Positions 41,877-50,706 of a DNA stretch of 64,000 nt are shown here, piece by piece. Origin of the DNA: Pseudomonas sp. PSB18 (GTDB lineage Bacteria; Pseudomonadota; Gammaproteobacteria; Pseudomonadales; Pseudomonadaceae). Position numbers and translations under genes: made by a program. Positions within the stretch are counted from its first letter, which is position 1, and every line of letters begins with the position of its first letter. The stretch is taken from NCBI RefSeq assembly GCF_014596565.1, contig NZ_NOIN01000008.1:186001-250000 (forward strand), in the 5' to 3' direction. Below the pieces are notes generated by a model. It ran no database searches. It was not told the origin of the DNA and was given only the letters and a program-made list of their open reading frames with translations.

Positions 41877-42875
41877 TCAATTCTCCTGCGCCCGATAAGC
41901 CCCGGGCGTCAGCCCCGTCCACTTCTTGAACGCCCGGTGGAACGCCGATGGCTCCGAGAACCCCAACTGCTCGGCGATCTGCTGCAGCGACAGGTCCGCG
42001 CGGCCCAGGTGGTAGATGGCGATATCCCGCCGCAGGTGATCCTTGAGCTCCTGGAAGCTGGTGCCTTCCTCCCGCAGATGGCGGCGCAGGGTCTGGGGGC
42101 TGAGGTGCAGATGATCGGCGGCGGCCTCCAGGTCCGGCCAGCGTGCGGTATCGCGGCCGAGCAACCGCCGCAGTTGGCTGCTCAGGCTGTGACCGTCGTC
42201 CGGGCGCGAAAGCAGATCGGCGGGGGAGCGCTCGAGAAAACGCTTGAGGGTCCGTTCGTCCTGAAGCAATGGCATGTCCAGGTAGCGGCTGTGGAATAAC
42301 AGGCTGCTGTGTTGCGCCTCGAACACCAGTGGACAGGGGAACAGCAAATCATACTCGGCGCCATGGGCGGGCCTGGCATAACTGAAGCTGGCCTGCTCCA
42401 GGCCGATTCGCTGGCCGATCAGCCAACTGGCGAGGCGATGCCAGACCACCAGCAGGCTTTCGGCGAGGAAATGATCCGGGTCCCACAAGGCCGAATCGTC
42501 CAGCACCAGGCGCACCTGTTCGCCTTCAGCTACCAGTGTCAGGTCCGGGGCGTCGGGGAACAGGCGGTAGAACAACAGGCCACGCTGGAGCGCCTTGCCC
42601 AGGGTCCGGCAGTGGATCAGCGTATGGCACATCATGGCGAACGTCCCGGGTTTGCTCGGGGCGCTGCCGAATCCAAGGTATTCATCACCCAATGCCAGCC
42701 ACAGCGATTGCAGCAGGCGGGCGAACTGCTCCGGCGCGATACGCGCGCGGGGCTCGTCCAACAGCTCAGGGCTGATGCCCAGTTGTTGCAGCAGGGGAAG
42801 AGCGTCGAATCCCTGCCGACGTGCGCCGCCCAAGGCTGCGCGGGCAAAGTGACTGGCGATCGTGCGTTGGCGCAT
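41877..42875 (-). CDS. AraC-family regulator with N-terminal Arabinose_bd domain
   Basis: 332 residues. The N-terminal 190 residues (HFARAALGGARRQGFD, GDEYLGFGSAPSKPGTFAMM) resemble the PF12625 domain of OruR/MmsR-type regulators. The C-terminal HTH pair has LHLSPQTLRRHLREEGTSFQ and LSLQQIAEQLGFSEPSAFHRAFKKWTG (written across two helices). I start at MRQRTIASHF. Two palindromes with matching spacing lie just upstream and are likely its own operators. The ligand and regulon are unknown; dctA diverges 334 bp away. Confidence 0.88.
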   Translation of the reverse strand: MRQRTIASHFARAALGGARRQGFDALPLLQQLGISPELLDEPRARIAPEQFARLLQSLWLALGDEYLGFGSAPSKPGTFAMMCHTLIHCRTLGKALQRGLLFYRLFPDAPDLTLVAEGEQVRLVLDDSALWDPDHFLAESLLVVWHRLASWLIGQRIGLEQASFSYARPAHGAEYDLLFPCPLVFEAQHSSLLFHSRYLDMPLLQDERTLKRFLERSPADLLSRPDDGHSLSSQLRRLLGRDTARWPDLEAAADHLHLSPQTLRRHLREEGTSFQELKDHLRRDIAIYHLGRADLSLQQIAEQLGFSEPSAFHRAFKKWTGLTPGAYRAQEN

Positions 42876-42930
42876 GGCATCAATCCGTTCGATAAGCGAC
42901 CGATGGTAGCAGGGCGCTCCATCGCGACAA

Positions 42931-42985
42931 GGCGGATATCCGCCAAATCCCGGAACAGGAATCAAGCTGTTGGCGGAAATCCGCC
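42931..42985. promoter_or_regulatory. Twin palindromes upstream of the AraC gene
   Basis: GGCGGATATCCGCC (42931-42944, perfect) and GGCGGAAATCCGCC (42972-42985) have centres 41 bp apart, close to four helical turns. They sit between the regulator gene and the dctA promoter and are the likely binding sites for the AraC protein. Confidence 0.7.
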
Positions 42986-43063
42986 ATCTTATACGCTATC
43001 GTTTAACTTGTGATTAATCACAAAACCTGTCTGCCATGGCGGCTGTAGGGCGTTTCTGAGAAA

Positions 43064-43079
43064 TGGCACGGGCTTTGCG
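43064..43079 (+). promoter_or_regulatory. Sigma-54 promoter of dctA
   Basis: TGGCAC, 5 bp and TTGCG, 131 bp before dctA. dctA is controlled by RpoN and the DctB/DctD pair in pseudomonads (established). Confidence 0.88.
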
Positions 43080-43209
43080 ATGCATTACGTAGGTCTGCCA
43101 CCGTGCAGCCGACAAAACAAATCCCTCCAGTGCAGGAGGGTTCGCAAAGTTGAGGTGTCGTGGACAACAGATGGATGTTGTCACACGGGACGCTTGAGGA
43201 AGGTTTGCC

Positions 43210-44562
43210 ATGACGACTCGTCAGCCCTTGTACAAATCCCTGTATTTCCAGGTGATCGTTGCCATTGCCATCGGTATTTTGCTCGGCCACTTCTATCCGC
43301 AAACCGGTGTGGCTCTCAAGCCGTTCGGTGACGGGTTCATCAAACTGATCAAGATGGTCATCGCCCCCATCATTTTCTGCACCGTTGTCAGCGGTATCGC
43401 CGGCATGCAGAACATGAAGTCGGTGGGCAAGACCGGCGGTTACGCACTGCTGTACTTCGAAATCGTCTCCACCATCGCCCTGCTGATCGGCCTGGTCGTG
43501 GTCAACGTCGTGCAACCGGGCAACGGCATGCACATCGACGTGTCGACCCTGGACACCAGCAAGATCGCCGGTTTCATTTCGGCTGGTAAAGACCAGAGCA
43601 TCGTCGCCTTCCTCCTCAACGTGATCCCGAACACCATCGTCGGCGCGTTCGCCAACGGCGACATCCTGCAAGTGCTGATGTTCTCGGTGATCTTCGGTTT
43701 CGCCCTGCATCGCTTGGGTGCCTATGGCAAGCCGGTGCTGGATTTCATCGATCGCTTCGCCCACGTGATGTTCATCATCATCAACATGATCATGAAACTG
43801 GCCCCCCTGGGTGCGTTCGGTGCCATGGCGTTCACCATCGGCGCCTACGGCGTGGGTTCGCTGGTGCAACTGGGCCAGCTGATGATCTGCTTCTACATCA
43901 CCTGCGTCGTGTTCGTGCTGGTGGTGCTGGGCGCCATCTGCCGCGCTCATGGCTTCAGCGTCATCAAGTTGGTCCGCTACATCCGTGAAGAGCTGCTGAT
44001 CGTGCTGGGTACTTCCTCGTCGGAATCGGCGCTGCCACGCATGCTGATCAAGATGGAGCGCCTGGGTGCCAAGAAGTCGGTCGTAGGCCTGGTCATCCCA
44101 ACAGGCTACTCGTTCAACCTCGACGGTACTTCGATTTACCTGACCATGGCCGCGGTGTTCATCGCCCAGGCCACCGACACCCCGATGGACCTGACTCACC
44201 AGATCACCCTGCTGGCTGTGCTGTTGCTGTCCTCCAAAGGTGCTGCTGGCGTGACCGGTAGCGGCTTCATCGTACTGGCGGCCACCCTGTCGGCCGTGGG
44301 CACCCTGCCGGTTGCCGGCCTGGCGCTGATCCTGGGTATCGACCGTTTCATGTCCGAAGCCCGCGCCCTGACCAACCTGGTGGGCAACGCTGTCGCCACC
44401 ATCGTGGTTGCCAAGTGGGTCAAGGAGCTGGATGAAGACCAGTTGCAGACCGAACTGGCTTCCGGCGGTCGCGGCATCTCTGACGTGCGTGAAGACGACG
44501 AGCAGATCGCTGCGGCGCAGATCGCAGCGGCTGAAGGCTCTACTCCAGGCACTGTGAAGTAA
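43210..44562 (+). CDS. dctA: C4-dicarboxylate/H+ symporter DctA
   Basis: 450-residue DAACS family inner-membrane transporter for succinate, malate and fumarate. The family signature GTSSSESALPRMLIKME (reentrant loop HP1) and SSKGAAGVTGSGFIVLAATL (HP2) are present, plus STVVSGIAGMQNMKSVGKTG near TM3. About eight TM segments. The C-terminal tail is soluble. A sigma-54 promoter precedes it and a terminator follows. Confidence 0.96.
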   Translation: MTTRQPLYKSLYFQVIVAIAIGILLGHFYPQTGVALKPFGDGFIKLIKMVIAPIIFCTVVSGIAGMQNMKSVGKTGGYALLYFEIVSTIALLIGLVVVNVVQPGNGMHIDVSTLDTSKIAGFISAGKDQSIVAFLLNVIPNTIVGAFANGDILQVLMFSVIFGFALHRLGAYGKPVLDFIDRFAHVMFIIINMIMKLAPLGAFGAMAFTIGAYGVGSLVQLGQLMICFYITCVVFVLVVLGAICRAHGFSVIKLVRYIREELLIVLGTSSSESALPRMLIKMERLGAKKSVVGLVIPTGYSFNLDGTSIYLTMAAVFIAQATDTPMDLTHQITLLAVLLLSSKGAAGVTGSGFIVLAATLSAVGTLPVAGLALILGIDRFMSEARALTNLVGNAVATIVVAKWVKELDEDQLQTELASGGRGISDVREDDEQIAAAQIAAAEGSTPGTVK

Positions 44563-44580
44563 TCTTCAGGCTGCAATGAA

Positions 44581-44603
44581 AAACCCGCTTCGGCGGGTTT
44601 TTT
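44581..44603 (+). terminator. Terminator of dctA
   Basis: AACCCGC-TTCG-GCGGGTT, a UUCG tetraloop hairpin, followed by TTTTTT. Confidence 0.94.
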
Positions 44604-44733
44604 CATGGGCGGCGTCAAAGCTCACCACAGATGAACTCGCTGAGCGCATTGGTCATCCCAAACGACACCTGCAGTAATTGCCCCATCGCCAGCACCTGCC
44701 TAGTCTTTGTTCATCATCCGGCGGAGACCCTCC

Positions 44734-45915
44734 ATGCAAGGTCCATTGGCATCGCTCAAGGTTCTGGATTTCTCGACCCTGCTACCCGGGCCGTTCGCCT
44801 CGCTGCTGCTGGCGGACATGGGCGCCGAGGTGCTGCGCATCGAATCACCGACCCGCCCGGACCTGCTGCGCGTCCTGCCGCCCCATGACCGGGGTGTTTC
44901 CGCCAGCCATGCCTACCTCAATCGCAACAAGCGCAGTCTTGCCCTGGACCTCAAGCAACCGGAGGCGCTGGAGGTGATCAAGCGGTTGCTGGGTGACTAC
45001 GATATTTTGCTGGAACAGTTCCGTCCTGGCGTGATGGAACGACTGGGACTCGGGTATGAGGCGTTGAAGGCGATCAATCCCCGGCTCATCTACGTGTCGA
45101 TCACCGGCTACGGCCAGACGGGCCCCTACAAGGACCGTGCCGGACATGACATCAACTACCTGGCCCTGACAGGGCTGGCCAGCCAGACCGGGCGTGCCGA
45201 CAGCGGCCCGTTGCCGTTGGGGATCCAGGCGGCGGACGTCGCCGGCGGGTCGCTGTACGGGGTGATCGGATTGTTGGCGGCGGTAATCGCCCGCCAGCAG
45301 AGCGGGCAGGGCCAATACCTGGATGTGAGCATGGCCGATTGTGTGTTCAGCCTCAACGCACTGGCGGGCGCCGGTTACCTGGCCAGCGGTGTCGAACCCG
45401 GTTGGGAAAAGCACCTGCTCAATGGCGGCAGCTTCTATGACTATTACCGCACCCGGGATGGTCGCTGGATGTCGGTGGGCAGTCTGGAACCGGCTTTCAT
45501 GCAAGCGTTGTGTGAGGCCCTGGGCCGGCCGGAGCTGGCGGTTCACGGGCTGTCACCCGAGTCCGAGCGGCAACAGATGCTCAAGCAGGCGCTGCAAGTC
45601 GAGTTCGAGAAGCATGATTTCACCGAACTTTGCCGGTTGTTTGCCAAAATCGATGCCTGCGTCGAGCCGGTGCTGAGCCTGGAAGAAGCCCTCGGGCATC
45701 CGCAGTTGCAGGCCAGGAAAGTGGTCACCCAGGTGCCTCGGGGCGATGGCTCGAGTCAGGCGCAGATGGCTTGCCCGTTGAAGTTCTCGGAAGGGTTGCC
45801 CGAGTCTCGGCATATTGGTGCAGGACTGGGGGCGCATACGGATCAGGTGCTAGAGGAGTTGGGGTTCAGTGCTGAGCGGATTGCTCGACTGCGGGATGGC
45901 AGGGTGATTTTGTAG
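44734..45915 (+). CDS. CaiB/BaiF CoA-transferase family protein
   Basis: 393 residues of the class III CoA-transferase family. KVLDFSTLLPGPFASLLLADMGAEVLRIE, read from about residue 11 to 40, and NRNKRSLALDLKQPEALEVIK are typical, the catalytic Asp is likely in GHDINYLALTG, and VSMADCVFSLNALAG lines the binding groove. It is most like the alpha-methylacyl-CoA racemase/formyl-CoA transferase group. Without neighbours of a clear pathway I cannot pick the substrate. RBS GCGGAG precedes the start. Confidence 0.9.
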   Translation: MQGPLASLKVLDFSTLLPGPFASLLLADMGAEVLRIESPTRPDLLRVLPPHDRGVSASHAYLNRNKRSLALDLKQPEALEVIKRLLGDYDILLEQFRPGVMERLGLGYEALKAINPRLIYVSITGYGQTGPYKDRAGHDINYLALTGLASQTGRADSGPLPLGIQAADVAGGSLYGVIGLLAAVIARQQSGQGQYLDVSMADCVFSLNALAGAGYLASGVEPGWEKHLLNGGSFYDYYRTRDGRWMSVGSLEPAFMQALCEALGRPELAVHGLSPESERQQMLKQALQVEFEKHDFTELCRLFAKIDACVEPVLSLEEALGHPQLQARKVVTQVPRGDGSSQAQMACPLKFSEGLPESRHIGAGLGAHTDQVLEELGFSAERIARLRDGRVIL

Positions 45916-45928
45916 TGGTATTGCTGGC

Positions 45929-46009
45929 CTCATCGCGAGCAGGCTCGCTCCCACAATGGTTATTTGGGCGCTGCAAAATCCCTGTGGGAGCGAGCCTGCT
46001 CGCGATGAG
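45929..46009. repeat. REPIN after the CoA-transferase gene (convergent)
   Basis: Inverted then forward GTGGGAGCGAGCCTGCTCGC copies. Confidence 0.9.
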
Positions 46010-46034
46010 GCCGGCCCAGGCCCCCCAAATCCCT

Positions 46035-46529
46035 CTACTCCACCCGCGTCTCCCCGCTGAACACCAATGTCCCGCGACAACTGCGGCACAGATACCGTCG
46101 TCCCTGGCGCACCAGGTTATGGCGCTGGGCCGAGAACGGGAAATCGCTGCCTTCGCAGGGGCATTTGTAGATGTAACGGGTAACGCTACGGCGTTTGATT
46201 TCGTAGGTGTGGCAGCGGTTGGGCGGCAGTTCGTAGACGCCGCGCATGATCAGTTGCCATTCTTCGCCATGGGGTTGGATACGTTCGCCAAACAATTGAT
46301 GGGCGATCAGGTGCGCGACTTCGTGGGCGACGGTCTGCTTGAGGAAGTCTTCAGCATTTTCCCGGTATAGCTGTGGATTGAAGCGCAGCAGGTTCTCATG
46401 CAAATGTGCGACACCGGCTTTCTGGCCACGCAATTTGAAGCTGACCACCGGGCGTTTGAAAGGACGTTTGAAAAAGGATTCGGCTTGTTGGTAACACTCT
46501 TCGACGCGGGTATTGAGTTGCTCGAGCAT
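46035..46529 (-). CDS. sprT: SprT-like zinc metalloprotease family protein
   Basis: 164 residues. The metalloprotease motif HEVAHLIAH near residue 70 and the C-terminal Cys-rich zinc ribbon (YKCPCEG and YLCRSCRG) are those of the SprT/Spartan family. The cellular role in bacteria is not settled; a link to DNA-protein crosslink repair is inferred from the eukaryotic relatives. Confidence 0.9.
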   Translation of the reverse strand: MLEQLNTRVEECYQQAESFFKRPFKRPVVSFKLRGQKAGVAHLHENLLRFNPQLYRENAEDFLKQTVAHEVAHLIAHQLFGERIQPHGEEWQLIMRGVYELPPNRCHTYEIKRRSVTRYIYKCPCEGSDFPFSAQRHNLVRQGRRYLCRSCRGTLVFSGETRVE

Positions 46530-46617
46530 GCTTTACGGGTCTCCAGAAAACCGAGTATGCCGCAAGCGTCGGCCGTTGCGAATCGCTCAGGTGCCCAGCG
46601 GTCGTTTCCTCAGTCAG

Positions 46618-46650
46618 ACACAGGAAGGCCGCCTTGCGGCGGCCTGTGTT
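46618..46650 (-). terminator. Possible terminator between yip1-like gene and sprT
   Basis: AGGCCGCC-TTGC-GGCGGCCT is a perfect 8-bp hairpin 40 bp after the Yip1-like stop, but no T-run follows on the minus strand. Confidence 0.45.
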
Positions 46651-46685
46651 GGCAGATCCTGTTTTTATAGGAGAGCCTTGGTTCT

Positions 46686-47288
46686 TCAGTTGGTATAGAC
46701 CGGGCCGACGCCCAACCCCCAGACAATCACTGTGAACGCCATGATGGCAACCAGCACCACCAGGCCGACGGCGAGTACCGAACTGGAAAACAGGAAGCCT
46801 TCGTCCTGGGGAATATTCATGAAGGTCGGCAAGCCCACATACAGCAGGTAAACCGTGTAGCAGATCGCCGCCGTGCCCACGATCATTCCCAGCCACATGT
46901 GTGGATAGAGCGCCGCCAGGCCGCCGATGAACAGGGGAGTGGCGGTGTAGGTGGCGAACGCGACGCAACGGGCCAGGCTCGGGTTGGCGTCATAGGTACG
47001 GGCCATCCAGTGAATGAACGCGCCCATCACCGCGACACCGCCCAGCATGGCCAGATAGGACATGATGGTCATCCACAGCGCGCTTTCCTGGGTGAGCATG
47101 ACGGGGGCACGATTGCCGATGACCCATCCTACCTGCGTCGTGCCGATAAACGCCGATACCGCGGGAATCGCCGCCAGGATCAGCGTGTGGGTGAGGTACA
47201 TGTGGCTGATGCTTTCCTCCTGATCGCCACGGATGTCTTTCCATTCTTGATCAGGGTGGGTAAAGAGCCCCACGACATGATGGATCAT
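46686..47288 (-). CDS. Yip1 domain inner-membrane protein
   Basis: 200 residues with five likely TM helices, starting MIHHVVGLFTHPDQEWKDIRGD, typical of bacterial Yip1 family proteins (DUF1282-like). LTHTLILAAIPAVSAFIGTT and FATYTATPLFIGGLAALYP are TM examples. The function is unknown. Confidence 0.88.
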   Translation of the reverse strand: MIHHVVGLFTHPDQEWKDIRGDQEESISHMYLTHTLILAAIPAVSAFIGTTQVGWVIGNRAPVMLTQESALWMTIMSYLAMLGGVAVMGAFIHWMARTYDANPSLARCVAFATYTATPLFIGGLAALYPHMWLGMIVGTAAICYTVYLLYVGLPTFMNIPQDEGFLFSSSVLAVGLVVLVAIMAFTVIVWGLGVGPVYTN

Positions 47289-47621
47289 AGTCAGTCACTC
47301 CTTTGTTATTGCCATCGCCCCCCAACGGAGCGCCTACGAGCCAAATGGCCAAGTAAGTAAAGGTCTGAATATGTGTGCGACCTTATGACGCAGTATAGAA
47401 AGGACTCATCCCGAGGGGGATGGGGGGCTTAGAGCAAATCGCGCTGTAGGTGGGCGGGTTAATCGCCGATAGGTCTGTGTGTAAGGTCTTGAAGCCAGCG
47501 AATAACCCTGTGGCGAGGGGATAAATCCCCTCGCCACAACAGTGGTGTGCCAGCCTCTTCGCCGCAGGCCTGTTTTTGCGTAAAATGCCGGCCCTTCGTC
47601 ACACCTCACGGATTTCGCGTC
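47289..47621. other. Intergenic region upstream of ttcA
   Basis: Between divergent yip1-like and ttcA. It contains a second-family REP at 47508-47539 near ttcA and no gene. A poly-G stretch (GAGGGGGATGGGGGGC) around 47412-47428 is the only other feature I see. Confidence 0.6.
47508..47539. repeat. Second-family REP hairpin, compact form
   Basis: TGTGGCGAGGGGATAAATCC and the inverted end are joined without spacer, giving a simple GTGGCGAGGGGATAAATCCCC hairpin; it is the minimal form of the 34498 and 37926 elements. Confidence 0.88.
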
Positions 47622-48446
47622 ATGGGCACTCTTACGGTCAACCAGAACAAACTGCAAAAGCGCCTGCGCCGCCTGGCCGGTGAGGCGGTTGCCGATTTCA
47701 ACATGATTGAAGACGGCGACAAGGTCATGGTCTGCCTGTCCGGGGGCAAGGACAGCTACACCATGCTCGACGTGCTGATGCACCTGCAGAAGGTTGCGCC
47801 GATCAAGTTCGACATCGTCGCCGTGAACATGGACCAGAAGCAGCCGGGGTTTCCCGAGGATGTGCTGCCGGCGTATCTCGAGTCGCTGGGCGTGGAGTAC
47901 CACATCGTCGAGAAAGACACCTACTCGGTGGTCAAGGAGCTGATTCCCGAAGGCAAGACCACCTGTTCGCTGTGTTCACGCCTGCGTCGCGGTACGCTCT
48001 ACACCTTCGCCGACGAGATCGGCGCGACCAAGATGGCCCTGGGTCATCACCGTGACGACATCGTCGAGACGTTCTTCCTGAACATGTTCTTCAATGGCTC
48101 GCTCAAGGCCATGCCGCCCAAGCTGCGCGCCGATGACGGGCGCAACGTGGTGATCCGCCCGCTGGCCTATTGCAGCGAGAAAGACATCCAGGCCTATTCG
48201 GATCTCAAGCAATTCCCGATCATCCCCTGCAACTTGTGTGGTTCCCAGGAGAACCTGCAGCGCCAGGTGGTCAAGGAGATGCTTCAAGAGTGGGAGCGCA
48301 AGACGCCAGGCCGTACCGAGAGCATCTTCCGTGGTTTGCAGAACGTCGTTCCGTCGCAGCTGGCGGACCGCAACCTGTTCGATTTCACCAACCTGCGTAT
48401 CGATGAAAGCGCTGCTTCGCGCTTCGTCAACGTGGTGAATCTCTGA
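47622..48446 (+). CDS. ttcA: tRNA 2-thiocytidine(32) synthetase TtcA
   Basis: 274 residues. It thiolates C32 of certain tRNAs using an iron-sulfur cluster. The PP-loop SGGKDSYTMLD is at about residue 46, and the cluster Cys pair is CSLCSRLRR with the later CNLCGSQEN. GHHRDDIVETFFLNMFF is also conserved. I start at MGTLTVNQNK; the upstream frame lacks similarity. Confidence 0.94.
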   Translation: MGTLTVNQNKLQKRLRRLAGEAVADFNMIEDGDKVMVCLSGGKDSYTMLDVLMHLQKVAPIKFDIVAVNMDQKQPGFPEDVLPAYLESLGVEYHIVEKDTYSVVKELIPEGKTTCSLCSRLRRGTLYTFADEIGATKMALGHHRDDIVETFFLNMFFNGSLKAMPPKLRADDGRNVVIRPLAYCSEKDIQAYSDLKQFPIIPCNLCGSQENLQRQVVKEMLQEWERKTPGRTESIFRGLQNVVPSQLADRNLFDFTNLRIDESAASRFVNVVNL

Positions 48447-48479
48447 CCCGCTTTTTTACACCGGACCCAAGGAGCAGGA

Positions 48480-49154
48480 ATGCGCGATTACAAGTGGCTG
48501 CATGAGTACTGTCTGAACCGCTTCGGTTCGGCGGCTGAACTGGAAGCCCACCTGCCTGTTCCCAAGACCCCGGCGCAACTGCGCAAGATCGGCGACGACC
48601 GCTACCTCTCGAGCATGTCGCTGCGGATCTTTCGCGCAGGGCTCAAGCACAGCCTGGTGGATGCCAAGTGGCCGGCGTTCGAAGAGGTGTTCTTCAAGTT
48701 CGATCCGGAAAAAGTCGTCTTGATGAGTGCCGAGCACCTGGAGCGGTTGATGCAGGATGCGCGGATCATCCGACATCTGGGCAAGCTCAAAAGCGTGCCG
48801 CGCAACGCGCAACTGGTACTGGACGCGGCTCATGAAAAAGGCAGCTTCGGTGCGCTGATCGCCGACTGGCCGGTGGACGACATCGTTGGCCTGTGGACCT
48901 ACCTGAGAAAACATGGTCATCAACTGGGCGGCCTATCGGCTCCGTACTTTTTACGGATGATGGGCAAGGACACCTTCGTGACCAGCAACGACGTTGTGGC
49001 GGCGCTCAATGCCCAGGACATCATCGACAAAGTTCCTACAAGCCTGCGGGACCTGGCGACGGTGCAGAATGCCTTCAACCAGTGGCATGAAGAAAGTGGC
49101 GGGCGGCCGATGAGCCAGATTTCGAAGATGCTGGCGTATACCGTGAATCATTAA
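48480..49154 (+). CDS. DNA-3-methyladenine glycosylase I-like protein
   Basis: 224 residues. Homologues in Pseudomonas are labelled methyladenine glycosylase I, but it lacks the zinc-binding N-terminal Cys and opening residues of E. coli Tag; LRIFRAGLKHSLVDAKWPAFEEVF resembles the Tag helices with its FxAGLs-type motif. It starts 33 bp after ttcA in the same direction. Substrate range may differ from Tag. Confidence 0.75.
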   Translation: MRDYKWLHEYCLNRFGSAAELEAHLPVPKTPAQLRKIGDDRYLSSMSLRIFRAGLKHSLVDAKWPAFEEVFFKFDPEKVVLMSAEHLERLMQDARIIRHLGKLKSVPRNAQLVLDAAHEKGSFGALIADWPVDDIVGLWTYLRKHGHQLGGLSAPYFLRMMGKDTFVTSNDVVAALNAQDIIDKVPTSLRDLATVQNAFNQWHEESGGRPMSQISKMLAYTVNH

Positions 49155-49168
49155 GGCCGAGTCGCACC

Positions 49169-49236
49169 TATCGCGAGCAGGCTCGCTCCCACATTAGCAA
49201 TGCATTTCCCTGTGGGAGCTAGCCTGCTCGCGATGG
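49169..49236. repeat. REPIN between the glycosylase-like gene and DUF2069 gene
   Basis: Inverted copy then forward copy; the forward one has GTGGGAGCTAGCC, a single change in the core. Confidence 0.88.
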
Positions 49237-49243
49237 CGGCCTG

Positions 49244-49669
49244 TCAGGCAACGGAGATGTCGCCCTCGCCAGCCAACCGCCGGTTCAACTGGAACCGCCA
49301 GCGCACATACAACAACGCCGAGCAGAACACCGCCACGCTCGCGAGCATTTCCAGCACGCCGAACAGTTGCCGGTTCGGGTCATAGGCCGCCAATGCGCCC
49401 TTGATGAAATACAGGTTCACCACGAAGCACATCCATGAATGGCCGCGAGCGCTGCCGGTGAGCATGCCGGGTGCCAGTATCAACAGCGGTACCAACTCGA
49501 TCAGCAGGATCACCCAGGGACGCGCGCCGTGCAGATCGGCGATCAGCAGGTAATACACGCTGAGCACTCCCACCAGGCCGAAAAAGCACAGCAGGCTGAG
49601 AGCACGGGCGATGCGTACGCGCGGCTCCAGCCACTGGATGGAGGGGAGGATCTTCGGCTTTTTAGCCAC
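49244..49669 (-). CDS. DUF2069 inner-membrane protein
   Basis: 141 residues with four TM segments (LSLLCFFGLVGVLSVYYLLI, WVILLIELVPLLILAPGML, SWMCFVVNLYFIKGALAAY and MLASVAVFCSALLYV). Small DUF2069 protein. I use the GTG at 49669 giving VAKKPKILPS, which overlaps the wrbA end by 8 bp; the longer frame to 49738 lies inside wrbA and looks spurious. Function unknown. Confidence 0.82.
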   Translation of the reverse strand: MAKKPKILPSIQWLEPRVRIARALSLLCFFGLVGVLSVYYLLIADLHGARPWVILLIELVPLLILAPGMLTGSARGHSWMCFVVNLYFIKGALAAYDPNRQLFGVLEMLASVAVFCSALLYVRWRFQLNRRLAGEGDISVA

Positions 49670-50267
49670 GGCCGCTCTCCAGCAACTGTGCGGTTTTCGC
49701 CAGGCGCGAACCCAAGGCCCGGCACAAGGCGACTTCATGCTCGTTCAAGCCGCTTTTCCCGTCACTCCCGGCGTGATGGCTCGGCCCGTAAGGCGTACCG
49801 CCGCCCTCGGTGTCGATCAGCGCCGACTCGCTGTAGGGCAGGCCGGTGATCAGCATGCCGTGGTGCAACAGCGGCAGCATCATCGACAGCAGGGTGGTTT
49901 CCTGGCCGCCGTGCAGGCTCGCGGTGGAGGTGAACACCCCAGCTGGCTTGCCCACCAGGGCACCGGTCAACCACAGGTTGCTGGTGCCGTCGAGAAAGTA
50001 CTTGAGCGGCGCGGCCATGTTGCCGAAACGGGTCGGGCTGCCCAAGGCCAGGCCGGCACAGTTCTTCAGGTCATCGAGGGTGGCGTACAGCGGACCCTGC
50101 TCGGGAATGTCCGGGGCCACCGCTTCGCATTCGGTGGAAATCGCCGGCACCGTGCGCAACCTGGCTTCCAGCCCGGCCTGTTCGATGCCGCGGGCGATCT
50201 GCCGGGCCATTTCGTTGGTGGAGCCGCTGCGGCTGTAATACAACACCAGGATGTACGGTGTGCTCAC
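49662..50267 (-). CDS. wrbA: NAD(P)H:quinone oxidoreductase, WrbA type
   Basis: 201-residue flavodoxin-fold enzyme. The FMN-binding YYSRSGSTNEMA and GSPTRFGNMAAPLKYFLD with TASLHGGQETTLLSMMLP match WrbA. It reduces quinones by two electrons to avoid semiquinones. It overlaps arsC by 4 bp at its start, in the arsC-wrbA-DUF2069 gene line. Confidence 0.93.
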   Translation of the reverse strand: MSTPYILVLYYSRSGSTNEMARQIARGIEQAGLEARLRTVPAISTECEAVAPDIPEQGPLYATLDDLKNCAGLALGSPTRFGNMAAPLKYFLDGTSNLWLTGALVGKPAGVFTSTASLHGGQETTLLSMMLPLLHHGMLITGLPYSESALIDTEGGGTPYGPSHHAGSDGKSGLNEHEVALCRALGSRLAKTAQLLESGRG

Positions 50268-50617
50268 GGCAGGATCTCCAGGATCTTCTCCGGCGGACGG
50301 CCGATCACGGCTTTGTCGGCGGTTTCGAGAATCGGCCGCTCCATGAGTTTCGGGTGGGCGGCAATGGCGGCGATCAATTGCGCCTGGCTCAGGCTTTCGT
50401 CGGCCAGGTTCAGGTGAGTGTATTCGTCCTCGCCGGTGCGCAGCAGTTGCCGGGCCGTGATGCCGAGCTTGCCCAGCAGCCGTTCGAGCTGCGCTGCATC
50501 GAGTGGGGTCTCCAGGTAGCGGACCACGGTGGGCGTCAGGCCGCGGGCCTCCAACAGTTCCAGCGCACCGCGGGATTTAGAGCAGCGCGGGTTGTGATAA
50601 AGCGTCAGATCAGTCAT
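50264..50617 (-). CDS. arsC: Arsenate reductase family protein (ArsC, glutaredoxin-dependent)
   Basis: 117 residues. The catalytic Cys near 12 in YHNPRCSKSRGALELL and the Arg in ERPILETADKAVIGRPPEKI fit the ArsC fold (YfgD/ArsC class). No other ars genes are close, so an arsenate role is unproven; YfgD-like housekeeping function is as likely. Stop overlaps the wrbA start. Confidence 0.9.
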   Translation of the reverse strand: MTDLTLYHNPRCSKSRGALELLEARGLTPTVVRYLETPLDAAQLERLLGKLGITARQLLRTGEDEYTHLNLADESLSQAQLIAAIAAHPKLMERPILETADKAVIGRPPEKILEILP

Positions 50618-50706
50618 GAGCGGGTCGCATCTTGCGTAAGGTGGCGGCTATTCTACTGTGCCACGATGGGTCGTGGCAGCGTTCACATTCAGACAAGGAT
50701 TGGCAC

